Shown here: positions 33,191 through 42,363 of the stretch, one piece after another
How positions within the stretch are numbered: the first letter of the stretch is position 1
Layout of the letters: every line of letters starts with the position of its first letter
Source of the DNA: Streptomyces sp. LUP30
GTDB lineage: Bacteria > Actinomycetota > Actinomycetes > Streptomycetales > Streptomycetaceae
Length of the DNA stretch: 64,000 bases
Assembly (NCBI RefSeq): GCF_001746365.1
Contig: NZ_MJAJ01000033.1
Coordinates: forward strand, 26,008-90,007
Direction of reading: 5' to 3'
Made by a program: the position numbers and the translations under genes
The notes under the pieces: model-generated
What the model was told of the DNA's origin: nothing
Database searches by the model: none
What the model saw: only the letters and a program-made list of their open reading frames with translations

Positions 33191-35293
33191 TCAGCGGTGG
33201 GTCAGGACCGCGATGTCCGAGCCGAAACCGACCACCAGCCGCCCGTCCGGTGCTACCGCCAGTACCCTGACTCCCGCGGGAAAGACGTACGCGCCGGTCT
33301 GCTGCCCCGTGGCCGCCTCCCACACCCGCACGATTCCCTCGTCGCCCCCGGCGGCGACGACGAGGCGGCCGTTCTGCATGCCCACCGCCCCTGCCCGCAC
33401 GTCGCCGGTGAGTCCCGTCATGGGCTGCCCCAGCGGTTCGCCCGCGGCCAGGTCCCACAGATGGACGGCATGCGACCGGTCGCCGGTCACGATGACGCTG
33501 CGGCCCGCGAGCGTTTCCAACGCCAGGGCCCGGAGTCCGTCCTGCCGCGGCTGCACGCCGATCCAGGCGCTCGTGGTCAGGTCCCACACGCGTCCGGTGT
33601 GGGTCACGGCGACGAATCGGTCCTCCCGTGCCGCGAAGAACTGGATGGACGCGCTGGCGTACTCCGTCGTCGACCGTCCGTGCAGCTCTTCCCCGGTGGT
33701 CAGGTCCCACATGCGCACGGTCTCGCTCCGGTCGCGCGTGATCAGGGTGGGGCGTCCCGTCACGGTCGCCACGGTCAGCAGGTCCACGACGCCCGTCTGC
33801 CCCGCCAGGGGTTCCCCGATCTGTCGCCCGTCGTCGAGGTCCCGGATCCGCAGGTCGTCCGAGTCCGCGGTGACGACGACGCAACGGCCGTCCAGGACGG
33901 CGGTGGCGAACTTCTGCACGGGCCGAGCCGGGCCGTCCGGCCTGCTGACCGTGCCCCTCTCGCCGTCGAGGTCCCAGACGCGGACCGATCCGTCGTCGCC
34001 GCCGGTGACGGCGAGGTGACGTCCCTTCACCACAGCCGTCGCCACTCCGCGCACGGTCGCTTCGTGGCCGACCAGCGGCAGGCACAGGTGCGTGAGCGTC
34101 GACAGATCCCACACCTGGACGGGCCTGCGGCCGGAGTATCCGACGAGGGCGGCGGGGCGGCCGTGGAGCATTCGCACGGCAGCCGTCTCCACGAACCCGG
34201 CCGGCACGGGCTCACCGACCTCCTCGCCCGTGACCAGGTCCGAGATGCGCACCTCGTAGGCGTCGGCGCTCACGGCCAGCGCACACTCGGACGTCGGGTC
34301 CGTCGCCAGGACATGCGTCATGGCGTTGAGCTCCATGGTGGCGCAGACGCGCATCCCCCCGTCCGTGGCCGCGGGAGGCTCCTCGGCGTGGTGGTCGCTC
34401 CGGGCGCCGATCTCCTGTCCCGTGATCAGGTCCCACACCCGGACGGCTCCCTCGGCGTGACCGGTGAGAGCGACCGGACGGCCGTCCGGTGCGGCCGTCG
34501 CCAGGGCGGAGACGTGGCCCGTGCGGATGGTCAGGAGCTCATCGCTGCGGGTGAGGACGGCCGGATCCCACACCCGCACCACGCCGTCGGTGCTGCCGCC
34601 GACCACGACGGGACGGCCCTCCACCAGTCCGGTCGCGAGCAGGGTGACCCAGTCGTCGTCGCCGACCCGGAACGAACCGGCGAGCTCTCCCACGGCGAGG
34701 TCCCACACCCGGACGGTCCCTTCGTAACCGCTGGTCACCGCCATGGGACGGCCGTCCAGCACCACCGTCGTCAGGGCCCGCACCGCGCCGGTGTGTCCGG
34801 TCGCGACCTTGCCGAGCTCACGGCCGGTGGTCAGATCCCACCAGTGCAGCGTGCCGTCCTTGCAGCCGGCGACCGCCAGTCCACGGTCCGCCACGACCGC
34901 GGTCGCCACCGCGCCCACCTCGGCCGGGGCGGGCAGCGCACACCGCAGCCGGGAGTCGAGGCCGCTGCCTGTGGCCCACTCCACCACCCAGGAGCCGTCG
35001 GTCTCCTGACCGACCGGCACCTCGGCGATGTCCCTCGCCAGCCCGGGGTCTCCGTACCGGGCGGCGTCCAGCGCCAGCACCTGCCGCCGCACCCGCGCGC
35101 CGGCGTCACGATGCACATGCCCGGACGCCCGGTACACGGCGGCGGCCGACGTCTCCCGTCGCCCGGCAGCGCCGTCCAGCGCCGCCAGGACCTGCTCCGG
35201 GTCGCCGTGCACCAGCCACCCCGGATCGGTCAACCGTCCGCCCACCGCCCCGGCCTCAGAGGCCGGAGCATCGCTTCGGAGATCTTCAGACAT
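33191..35293 (-). CDS. WD40-repeat beta-propeller protein
   Basis: The 700-aa cytoplasmic protein has an N-terminal helical region of about 120 residues (DPEQVLAALDG, ASGHVHRDAGARVRRQVLALDA), then about twelve WD-type repeats, each ending in a motif such as VRVWDLAVGE, VRVWDLITGQ or VHLWDLAAGE. That number fits two fused beta-propellers. Such proteins act as binding scaffolds; the partner is unknown, and no protease, kinase or NTPase domain is fused. Two repeats have degenerate WD sites (ISDL, IRDL). The ATG at 35293 lacks a strong ribosome site; an in-frame GTG at 35374 is the alternative. Confidence 0.85.
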   Translation of the reverse strand: MSEDLRSDAPASEAGAVGGRLTDPGWLVHGDPEQVLAALDGAAGRRETSAAAVYRASGHVHRDAGARVRRQVLALDAARYGDPGLARDIAEVPVGQETDGSWVVEWATGSGLDSRLRCALPAPAEVGAVATAVVADRGLAVAGCKDGTLHWWDLTTGRELGKVATGHTGAVRALTTVVLDGRPMAVTSGYEGTVRVWDLAVGELAGSFRVGDDDWVTLLATGLVEGRPVVVGGSTDGVVRVWDPAVLTRSDELLTIRTGHVSALATAAPDGRPVALTGHAEGAVRVWDLITGQEIGARSDHHAEEPPAATDGGMRVCATMELNAMTHVLATDPTSECALAVSADAYEVRISDLVTGEEVGEPVPAGFVETAAVRMLHGRPAALVGYSGRRPVQVWDLSTLTHLCLPLVGHEATVRGVATAVVKGRHLAVTGGDDGSVRVWDLDGERGTVSRPDGPARPVQKFATAVLDGRCVVVTADSDDLRIRDLDDGRQIGEPLAGQTGVVDLLTVATVTGRPTLITRDRSETVRMWDLTTGEELHGRSTTEYASASIQFFAAREDRFVAVTHTGRVWDLTTSAWIGVQPRQDGLRALALETLAGRSVIVTGDRSHAVHLWDLAAGEPLGQPMTGLTGDVRAGAVGMQNGRLVVAAGGDEGIVRVWEAATGQQTGAYVFPAGVRVLAVAPDGRLVVGFGSDIAVLTHR

Positions 35294-35465
35294 GGCCGGC
35301 ACGGTAACCACCCCGCCGACCTCGCCGCACGCAGGAAGGCGAACTCCAGTGGCGATATACGTAGTTCCACGCACCTGCCAAGGTCTGGACGCCTCCTGTC
35401 ACGGTGCCGACCAGGTACGAGGAAGGGTGTGCCTCACCCCTTGGATGAAAGCATCCCTGATGCTG

Positions 35466-35685
35466 ATGAAACATCCCTCACCCGGGCGTTTCCTTGCAGT
35501 TCGGGACGTCCTGGAGCTACCCGTACTCGTCGAAGGACTGCCGCGCGTCCTGGCCGGCGCGTCCCGGCTCAGCCGCGCGGTGCGCTGGGTGCACGTCACC
35601 GAACTGCTGAACCCCGCCGACTTCCTCGAAGGCGGCGAGTCGGCGCTGACGACCGGTGTGCCGTACCCCGAGGACGCCTCGTGTG
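35466..35685 (+). pseudogene. Remnant of a PucR-type regulator (N-terminal fragment)
   Basis: From ATG 35466 the frame reads VRDVLELPVLVEGLPRVLAG, then VRWVHVTELLNPADFLEGGE and LTTGVPYPED, the opening of the PucR purine-catabolism regulatory domain. The remaining several hundred residues, including the helix-turn-helix, are missing. The frame then runs without a stop into the small membrane protein that starts at 35730. This looks like a deletion remnant. Confidence 0.75.
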
Positions 35686-35729
35686 TTCCTGGATTTGCCG
35701 GGCACCAGGACCGCTGGAGGTCGATAACT

Positions 35730-35900
35730 ATGGTTCCCCTGCTTCTCGTTCTGCTTCTGGCCCTGATCCTGTTCGGCGCGGGCTTCGCGCTCAAGGCACT
35801 GTGGTGGATCGCCGTCGTCGTGCTGGTCGTCTGGCTGCTCGGCTTCGTCATGCGCAGCGCGGACACCGGCGGCCGCCGGGGCCGCTGGTATCGCTGGTAG
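35730..35900 (+). CDS. Small hydrophobic membrane protein (56 aa)
   Basis: The protein has two closely spaced membrane segments (VPLLLVLLLALILFGAGFAL and WWIAVVVLVVWLLGFVM) and a basic tail (GGRRGRWYRW). Similar 55-60-aa hydrophobic proteins are common in Streptomyces, with no assigned function. GGAGG is placed 8-9 bases before ATG 35730, so it is translated on its own even though the PucR remnant is in the same open frame. It may have been captured behind the remnant's promoter. Confidence 0.7.
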   Translation: MVPLLLVLLLALILFGAGFALKALWWIAVVVLVVWLLGFVMRSADTGGRRGRWYRW

Positions 35901-36264
35901 CCCCGCGCACAACCGCCGTCCTGTGGGCCCTTCCCGGGCACGATGCCTCATAGCTGGGGCCCGGTGGAGCAGCGGAACCTGCGCCTCCAACCACCGGACC
36001 CCAGCCGCACCCGACCGCGCACCCTTTCGGGGAGCGGCGACGCCGCCCGGGTCCACCGGATGCCGGAGTGCCTCGTGTGAGCGGGCGGGCGGCGTGGCAG
36101 CGATGCTGCATGCCCCTCATGGTCACCCGCACGACGGGAAGCAGCGGCTCTGCCGGACGACGCCCGCGCCCCGCACCTGCCGTGCCCACGGCCGCAGCGC
36201 GCTCGCGCCCGGTGTGCGGCGTGCCCGGTACCGCCCGTGACCCGCGCGGCGGGGCGGGCCGCCC
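35901..36264. other. Intergenic region before the UbiA gene
   Basis: These 364 bases contain no gene I can support. Several overlapping open frames exist on both strands, but they have no motif and no ribosome site. No clear promoter, repeat or strong hairpin was seen. Confidence 0.5.
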
Positions 36265-37107
36265 GTGCCCGTGACGACCCGCGCGCTGACGAACCTGCCC
36301 GGACCGCCCGCCATGCCCACGCTGCTCGCCGCAGCTCACGGCGGGCCGGCCCTCGCGGTCACCGTGGTCGCGGGCCTGCTCGCGGTCCGCGGCGGACTGC
36401 GTCCGCTCGACGCCGTCGTCGTCACCGCGGCGGTGTTCACCGGCCAGCTCACCGTCGGCTGGGGCAACGACCTGCTGGACCTGCGCCGCGACCGCGCCGT
36501 CGGCCGCACCGACAAGCCGTTGGCCGTCGGCAGCCTTCCGGTCGGACGGGCGGCGGCAGCCCTGGTCGTGGCGGCCGTCGCCTGCCTGGTGCTGTCCGCG
36601 CTCGCCGGCTGGCGCACCGCGCTGGTCAACGCCACCCTGGCCACCGGCGCGGGACATGCCTACAACCTCGGGCTCAAGGCGACCGTGTGGTCCTGGGCGC
36701 CCTACGCCTGCGCCTTCGGGACCCTGCCCTCGGTCGTGACACTCGCCGGCCCCGACCGGGCGTGGGCGCCGTTGTGGATGACCTGCGCCGGTGCGGCTCT
36801 CGGCGTGGGGGCGCATCTGCTCAACACGCTGCCCGACCTCGCCGACGACGAACGCACCGGCGTCCGTGGTCTGCCGCACCGGATCGGCGGGCGTCGCTCC
36901 CGCGTCCTTGCCGCCGTGCTGCTGCCCGCCGCCTCGCTGCTCACCGTGCTCGGACCGGCAGGCAGGCCCCCGGGGTGGGCATGGCCGGTTCTCGCCCTGG
37001 TGATCGTCCTCGCGGTGCTCACCCTGGTGACCCGCGGTCGTACTCCCTTCCGGGCCGCGGTCGCCATCGCCCTGGTCGACGTCGTGCTGCTCGTGGCGGC
37101 CGGCTGA
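36265..37107 (+). CDS. UbiA-family prenyltransferase
   Basis: This 280-aa membrane protein has about eight hydrophobic segments and the two aspartate motifs of UbiA enzymes: NDLLDLRRDRAVGRTDKP and NTLPDLADDERTG. These bind the magnesium-diphosphate of an isoprenoid donor, and the enzyme would prenylate an aromatic or quinone acceptor. It lies 264 bp upstream of the srsABC-like operon, whose resorcinol/quinone products are plausible acceptors. The exact start is uncertain: GTG 36265, GTG 36271 and ATG 36313 are all in frame, and none has a clear ribosome site. Confidence 0.88.
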   Translation: MPVTTRALTNLPGPPAMPTLLAAAHGGPALAVTVVAGLLAVRGGLRPLDAVVVTAAVFTGQLTVGWGNDLLDLRRDRAVGRTDKPLAVGSLPVGRAAAALVVAAVACLVLSALAGWRTALVNATLATGAGHAYNLGLKATVWSWAPYACAFGTLPSVVTLAGPDRAWAPLWMTCAGAALGVGAHLLNTLPDLADDERTGVRGLPHRIGGRRSRVLAAVLLPAASLLTVLGPAGRPPGWAWPVLALVIVLAVLTLVTRGRTPFRAAVAIALVDVVLLVAAG

Positions 37108-37371
37108 TGGCGCCCTCGCTCGCCGCACCGCCCTCGTGGCGGCCGGGCCGCGCGTCCGCTGCCCGGGAACCCGGCACGTCTCGCGTCCCGCCGGGCCACG
37201 AGGGCGGCCCGGGCGACGGGCGCGGCCGGCAGCCGGTCGGGAACCGGTGTGGCCGAGCCACAGACCGGGTCCCGCCGATCAACGGCCCCACCCGGGCCCC
37301 CGCCCCCCGGCCCCCGTCCCCGCACCCCTGCGCCCCACCGCCCAGCCGATCAGCCGACCCCAGGAGCCAGC

Positions 37372-38460
37372 ATGACCATGCGCGTCCTCAGCGTCCGCGG
37401 CGCCCTGCCCGAGCCACGACATCGTCAGGAGGAGATCACCGAGTCCTTCATCGCCGCGTCGGCCGGGGACGGGGCCGACCGCGGCCTCGTGGAACGGTTC
37501 CATCGCAACGCGTGCGTCGAGACCCGGCACACCGTGCTCCCGCTGGGCGAGTACGCCCGACTCGGCGACTTCGGCCGGTCGAACGACGTCTTCATCCGGG
37601 CCGGCGTCGAGCTCGGCGCCCGCGCGGTCGTCGACGCGCTCAAGGACGTCGGGCTCACACCGGCCGACGTCGACTACATCGTGTCCTGCACGGTGACCGG
37701 CCTGGCGGTGCCCTCGCTGGAGGCCCGCGTCGCGGCGGAGATCGGGCTGCGGCCCGACGTGGTGCGCCTGCCCCTCGTCGGCCTCGGGTGTGTGGCGGGC
37801 GTGGCCGGCGTCGCCCGCCTGCACGACCTGCTGCGCGGCCGGCCGGACGGGGTCGCGGTGCTGATGTCGGTCGAGCTGTGCTCGCTCACCCTGCAGCGCG
37901 ACGACTCCTCGGTCGCCAACCTCGTGGCCAGCGGACTGTTCGGGGACGGCGCCGCGGCGGTGGTCGCCGTCGGCTCCGAGCACCCGCTCGCGCAGTCCGA
38001 CGACCCGGCCCGGCCCGAGGTGCTCGCGTCGCGCAGCCGTCTCTACCCGGACTCGGAGCGCATGATGGGCTGGGACGTCGGCTCCGGCGGACTGCGGATC
38101 GTGCTCGACGCCTCGGTCCCGGACCTGGTGCGCCGTCACATCGGCGACGACGTCCGCGGCTTCCTCGCCGACCACGGGCTGACCCGTGACGACGTCCGCT
38201 GGTACGTCGCGCACCCCGGCGGCCCCAGGGTCCTCGAAGCGCTGCAGGACGCCCTGGAGGTCGAGCGGGACGCCCTGGGCCTGACCTGGGACTCGCTGCG
38301 CCGGATCGGCAACCTCTCCTCCGCCTCGGTGCTGCACGTCATGGCGGACACGCTCGCCGACCGTCCGCCGCCGCCCGGCTCCCACGGCCTCATGCTCGCG
38401 ATGGGGCCGGGGTTCTGTTCCGAGCTGGTGCTGCTGCGGGCTCCCGGCGGTGAGCGGTGA
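37372..38460 (+). CDS. srsA: Type III polyketide synthase (alkylresorcinol synthase)
   Basis: The 362-aa ketosynthase-fold enzyme has the Cys140-His281-Asn314 triad (GLGCVAG, AHPGGP, IGNLSS). It is expected to extend a fatty acyl starter with malonyl/methylmalonyl-CoA and cyclise the product to an alkylresorcinol. The gene order of T3PKS, isoprenylcysteine-methyltransferase-like protein and flavin hydroxylase matches the srsABC phenolic-lipid operon described in Streptomyces griseus, which is the basis for the symbol. ATG 37372 follows AGGAG; a second ATG at 37378 is possible. The stop overlaps the next start. Confidence 0.9.
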   Translation: MTMRVLSVRGALPEPRHRQEEITESFIAASAGDGADRGLVERFHRNACVETRHTVLPLGEYARLGDFGRSNDVFIRAGVELGARAVVDALKDVGLTPADVDYIVSCTVTGLAVPSLEARVAAEIGLRPDVVRLPLVGLGCVAGVAGVARLHDLLRGRPDGVAVLMSVELCSLTLQRDDSSVANLVASGLFGDGAAAVVAVGSEHPLAQSDDPARPEVLASRSRLYPDSERMMGWDVGSGGLRIVLDASVPDLVRRHIGDDVRGFLADHGLTRDDVRWYVAHPGGPRVLEALQDALEVERDALGLTWDSLRRIGNLSSASVLHVMADTLADRPPPPGSHGLMLAMGPGFCSELVLLRAPGGER

Positions 38461-38975
38461 ACAGCGTCGCCGCGTTCACCGCCCTGGTCGTGGCCGTCGG
38501 TCTGGAGCGGGTCGCCGAACTGGTCGTGTCCCGCCGCAACGCCGCTCTCAGCCTCGCCCGGGGCGGCGAGGAGTGCGGGCGGGGGCACTACCCGTTCATG
38601 GTGGTCCTGCACACGGGACTGCTGGTCGGCGCGCTCGTGGAGGTGTGGACGCGCAGACCGGACACGTCGGCGGTCCTCGCCTGGGCCATGTTCGCGCTCG
38701 TCGTGGCCGCGCAGACGCTGCGCTGGTGGTGCATCGCCACCCTGGGACGGCAGTGGAACACCCGGGTGATCGTCGTGCCGGGCGCGGCGCGCGTGACGGG
38801 CGGCCCCTACCGGCTGCTGCCGCATCCCAACTACGTCGCCGTCGTGGTGGAGGGGATCGCGCTCCCGCTGGTGCACTCGGCGTGGGTCACGGCCGTCGTC
38901 TTCACCACGCTGAACGGGTTCCTGCTCGCCACCCGCATCCGGACCGAGGACGCGGCCCTGACACGACTGGCCTGA
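38457..38975 (+). CDS. srsB: Isoprenylcysteine carboxyl methyltransferase-like phenol O-methyltransferase
   Basis: This 172-aa membrane protein has several hydrophobic segments and the ICMT-family C-terminal signature (VTGGPYRLLPHPNYVAVVVEG, then LPLVHSAW). In the srs pathway the corresponding enzyme methylates the hydroxyl group of the alkylresorcinol, using S-adenosylmethionine. Its GTG overlaps the TGA of the type III PKS gene as GTGA, so it is translationally coupled. The membrane location suits a lipid substrate. Confidence 0.88.
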   Translation: MNSVAAFTALVVAVGLERVAELVVSRRNAALSLARGGEECGRGHYPFMVVLHTGLLVGALVEVWTRRPDTSAVLAWAMFALVVAAQTLRWWCIATLGRQWNTRVIVVPGAARVTGGPYRLLPHPNYVAVVVEGIALPLVHSAWVTAVVFTTLNGFLLATRIRTEDAALTRLA

Positions 38976-38987
38976 AGGAGGCTGCAC

Positions 38988-40043
38988 ATGGACCTGCTCG
39001 TCGTCGGCGCGGGCCCCGCGGGCCTGGCGACGGCCCTGCACGCGGCCAGGGCCGGGCTCGACGTCGCCGTGTGGGAGCAGCGCGCCGGCATTGTCGACAA
39101 GGCGTGCGGCGAGGGGCTGATGCCGGGCGCGGTGGCCGCGCTGGCGGCGCTCGGCGTACATCCGACGGGGCGCGACCTCCACGGCATCCGCTACGTCGCC
39201 GGACCGCGCCAGGTCGACGCGGGCTTCCGGGCGGGCCCGGGCCGCGGGGTGCGGCGCACGACGCTGCACACGGCGCTGCGTGAGGCGGTGCTGGCCGCGG
39301 GCGTCCGGGTCGAACGGCGCACCGCACGGCGCGTCGGGCAGGACGAGAACGCCGTGTGGGTCGACGGGGCCCGCGCCGGTCACCTCGTCGCCGCCGACGG
39401 GCTGCACTCGCCGATCCGGCGGGCCCTGGGACTGGACCGGCCGCACCGGGGCCGCCCGCGACACGGGCTGCGGCGCCACTATCGGATCGCCCCCTGGAGC
39501 GACCACGTCGAGGTGCACTGGGCCCGCCATGCGGAGGCCTATGTGACCCCGGTGGCCGACGACCTCGTGGGCGTCGCGGTGCTCACCACCGCCCGCGGAT
39601 CGTTCGACGACCACCTGTTCGCCTTCCCCGGGCTCCGGGAGCGGCTGGCCGGGGGCGCGCCCGCCGGGCCGGTGCGGGGGGCCGGCCCGCTCCGGCAGGA
39701 CGTCGGCGCGCGCACCGCCGGCCGGGTGCTGCTCGTCGGCGATGCGGCGGGCTACGTCGACGCGCTGACCGGCGAGGGCATCGCGCTCGCCCTCGCGCAG
39801 GCGCAGGCGGCCGTCCGGGCCGTCACCGGCGGCGACCTCGCGGGATATGAGCGGGAGTGGCGGCGGCTCACCCGGCGCTATCGCTGGCTGACCCACGCGC
39901 TGCTGGGCGCGACGCGGGCGCCGCCGGCCCGCACGGCGCTGGTGCCTCTGGTACAGCGGGCGCCCTGGCTGTTCCGCGCGGGCGTGGACGCGCTGGCGAG
40001 CCCGGCCGGGCGGCGTGGGCGGGAGCGTCTGCCGGGCGGATAG
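38988..40043 (+). CDS. srsC: FAD-dependent aromatic hydroxylase/oxidoreductase
   Basis: The 351-aa flavoprotein has an N-terminal dinucleotide-binding motif (LLVVGAGPAGLATALHAARAG), the LVAADGLHSPIRRALG segment and the GD motif VLLVGDAAGYVDALTGEGIALAL of class A flavin monooxygenases. In the srs pathway the equivalent enzyme hydroxylates the alkylresorcinol ring, leading to quinones. It starts 12 bp after the methyltransferase stop, with a strong GGAGG before ATG 38988, so it completes the three-gene operon. Confidence 0.88.
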   Translation: MDLLVVGAGPAGLATALHAARAGLDVAVWEQRAGIVDKACGEGLMPGAVAALAALGVHPTGRDLHGIRYVAGPRQVDAGFRAGPGRGVRRTTLHTALREAVLAAGVRVERRTARRVGQDENAVWVDGARAGHLVAADGLHSPIRRALGLDRPHRGRPRHGLRRHYRIAPWSDHVEVHWARHAEAYVTPVADDLVGVAVLTTARGSFDDHLFAFPGLRERLAGGAPAGPVRGAGPLRQDVGARTAGRVLLVGDAAGYVDALTGEGIALALAQAQAAVRAVTGGDLAGYEREWRRLTRRYRWLTHALLGATRAPPARTALVPLVQRAPWLFRAGVDALASPAGRRGRERLPGG

Positions 40044-40048
40044 GCGGC

Positions 40049-40074
40049 GGTCGCCGTGACCGATCGCGGCGACC
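40049..40074. terminator. Hairpin between convergent srsC and ABC-transporter genes
   Basis: GGTCGCCG (40049-40056) pairs with CGGCGACC (40067-40074) over a 10-base loop. An alternative hairpin, GTGACCG (40056-40062) with CGGTCAC (40074-40080), shares bases with it. Either could end transcription. Confidence 0.4.
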
Positions 40075-40236
40075 GGTCACCTGCCACCCGTGCGGCGCGC
40101 CGGGACGGGACGGAGAGCGCATGGCCGCCCCGGGTTGTGCGGGTCGGGTTGCGGATCGGGGTGGCCGGGCGTTCGCAGCAGGCTGCGGCAACGCCCTTGC
40201 ACGGCACCACCCTTGCCGACGTGCGGTCGGGACGGC

Positions 40237-42186
40237 TCAGAGAGCGGCCCCCTCGGTCACCCCGGTCATCCCCGTCACGTCCGTCACCTCCGTCACCTCC
40301 GTCACGTCCGGCCCCTCGGTCGTCCCCGGCTGCTCGAACTGGGTGCGGTACAGCTCCGCGTACCGTCCGCCGTCTGCCAGGAGTTCCTCGTGCGTGCCGC
40401 GTTCCACGATCCGTCCGGACTCGACGACGAGGATCAGGTCGGCCGCGCGCACGGTGGACAGACGGTGGGCGATGACGAGCGCGGTGCGGTCCGCGAGGGC
40501 CTCGGCGAGTGCTTCCTGGACGGCGGCCTCGGAGGTGTTGTCGAGGTGCGCGGTGGCCTCGTCGAGGATGACGACGCGCTGGCCGGCCAGCAGCAGCCGG
40601 GCGATGGTCATGCGCTGGCGTTCGCCGCCGGAGAGCCGGTAGCCGCGCTCGCCGACCACGGTGTCCAGGCCGTCGGGCAGGGAGCGGACCAGGTCGTCGA
40701 GACGGGAGCGGCGCAGGGCGTCCCAGAGTGCGTCGTCGTCCGCGCCGGGCCGGGCGAGCAGGAGGTTGGCGCGGACGCTGTCGTGGAAGAGGTGGCCGTC
40801 CTGCGTCACCATGCCGAGGGTGGCCCGCAGGGAGGCCGCGCTCAGCTCCCGGACGTCGACGCCGCCGATACGGACGGCGCCCTCGTCGACGTCGTACAGC
40901 CGGGGCAGGAGTTGGGCGATGGTCGACTTGCCGGCGCCGGAGGAGCCCACGAGGGCGACGGTCTGCCCGGGATCGGCTCGGAAGGAGACGCCGTGCAGGA
41001 CCTCGTCGCCCCCGCGGGTGTCCAGGGCGGCGACCTCCTCCAGGGAGGCGAGCGAGACCTTGTCGGCGGACGGGTAGCCGAAGCGGACGTCGTCGAACTC
41101 GACGGAGACCGGGCCTTCGGGCACCTCGCGGGCGTCCGGCTTCTCCTCGATGAGCGGCTTCAGATCGAGCACCTCGAAGACCCGCTCGAAGCTGACCAGG
41201 GCGCTCATCACCTCCACCCGGGCCCCGGCGAGCGCGGTGAGCGGGGCGTACAGGCGGGTCAGGAGCAGCGCCAGGGCGACGACGGCGCCCGGTTCCAGGG
41301 AGCCGCTGAGGGCGAGGCCGCCGCCGAGTCCGTAGACGAGGGCGAGAGCGAGGGCGGAGACCAGGGTCAGTGCGGTGATGAAGACCGACTGGGCGGTGGC
41401 CGTGCGGACGCCGATGTCGCGGACGCGGGCCGCCCGGGCGGCGAACTCGGCCGACTCCTCCTCGGGGCGGCCGAACAGCTTGACCAGGGTGGCGCCGGGC
41501 GCGGAGAACCGCTCCGTCATGCGGGTGCCCATGGCCGCGTTGAGCGCGGCCGCCTCCCGCTGCATGCCGGCCATCCGGCTGCCCATGCGCCGCGCCGGGA
41601 TCACGAACACCGGCAGCAGGACGAGGGCGAGCAGCGTGACCTGCCAGGACAGGGTGAGCATGACGGCGAGGGTGAGGACCAGGGTGACCAGGTTGGAGAC
41701 CACTCCGGAGAGCGTGTTGCTGAACGCGCGCTGGGCGCCGATCACGTCGTTGTTGAGTCGGGAGACCAGCGCTCCCGTACGGGTACGTGTGAAGAACGCG
41801 ACCGGCATCCGCTGCACATGATCGAACACGGCCGTGCGCAGATCGAGGATGAGCCCCTCCCCGAGCGTCGACGAGAGCCTCCTGCCCAGGATGCCGAGCG
41901 CCGCCTCCAGCACCGCGATGCCCGCGATGAGCAGCGCCAGGCGGACGACGGTGTCCCCGTCGCCGTGCGACACGATCGCGTCGACGACCCGTCCCGCGAG
42001 GACGGGGGTGGCGACGGCGAGCAGCGCGGTCAGTATCCCCAGCACCACGAACTGCGCGATGCGGCGGCGGTGCGGGCGCGCGAAGGCGCCGATGCGGCGA
42101 AGTGTCGCTCGGTCGAAGGGGCGGCGTTCCTGCTGGGCGTGCATGACGCTGTACAACTGCGTCATGGCCGTGGCGTCCATGCTCAT
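40237..42186 (-). CDS. ABC transporter, fused membrane and ATPase domains (half-transporter exporter)
   Basis: The protein has 649 aa. Six membrane segments (about 35-320) include the cytoplasmic-loop motif FFTRTRTGALVSRLNND. The ATPase has Walker A GSSGAGKST, signature LSGGERQRM, Walker B VVILDEATAHLD and switch His in IAHRLS, so all catalytic motifs are intact. It should act as a homodimeric exporter; the substrate is unknown. The C-terminus carries a Val-Thr-Glu/Asp-rich tail built from 9-bp DNA repeats. The start is ATG 42186, or ATG 42180 in the same frame; neither has a strong ribosome site. It is divergent from the membrane-protein gene at 42364. Confidence 0.92.
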   Translation of the reverse strand: MSMDATAMTQLYSVMHAQQERRPFDRATLRRIGAFARPHRRRIAQFVVLGILTALLAVATPVLAGRVVDAIVSHGDGDTVVRLALLIAGIAVLEAALGILGRRLSSTLGEGLILDLRTAVFDHVQRMPVAFFTRTRTGALVSRLNNDVIGAQRAFSNTLSGVVSNLVTLVLTLAVMLTLSWQVTLLALVLLPVFVIPARRMGSRMAGMQREAAALNAAMGTRMTERFSAPGATLVKLFGRPEEESAEFAARAARVRDIGVRTATAQSVFITALTLVSALALALVYGLGGGLALSGSLEPGAVVALALLLTRLYAPLTALAGARVEVMSALVSFERVFEVLDLKPLIEEKPDAREVPEGPVSVEFDDVRFGYPSADKVSLASLEEVAALDTRGGDEVLHGVSFRADPGQTVALVGSSGAGKSTIAQLLPRLYDVDEGAVRIGGVDVRELSAASLRATLGMVTQDGHLFHDSVRANLLLARPGADDDALWDALRRSRLDDLVRSLPDGLDTVVGERGYRLSGGERQRMTIARLLLAGQRVVILDEATAHLDNTSEAAVQEALAEALADRTALVIAHRLSTVRAADLILVVESGRIVERGTHEELLADGGRYAELYRTQFEQPGTTEGPDVTEVTEVTDVTGMTGVTEGAAL

Positions 42187-42284
42187 GGAAGCGACCGTAG
42201 AACCTCTAGCTTCCTTGAGGTCAAGGTTTTCCCCGGGCCCTTTTCCCCAAGGGCCCCGAACGCGACGAATTCGGACACCACGGC

Positions 42285-42359
42285 CTCGTACCCGAAGTTC
42301 TCGTACCCGAAGGTCTCGCACCCGACGGTCTCGAACACGGCGGTCTCGACCACGAAGGA
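42285..42359. repeat. Five degenerate 15-bp tandem repeats in a divergent promoter region
   Basis: Units of the form CTCGTACCCGAAGTT start at 42285, 42300, 42315, 42330 and 42345. The first two differ by one base and later units drift. The array ends 5 bp before ATG 42364 and fills most of the gap between the two divergent genes. Confidence 0.85.
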
Positions 42360-42363
42360 CCCG

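Noticed and set aside
35901..36264. Open frames between the small membrane protein and the UbiA gene
   Set aside because: Several overlapping frames on both strands, none with a ribosome site, domain or plausible composition.
42285..42359. CRISPR-like array
   Set aside because: Repeats are contiguous 15-bp units with no unique spacers, and no cas genes are near.
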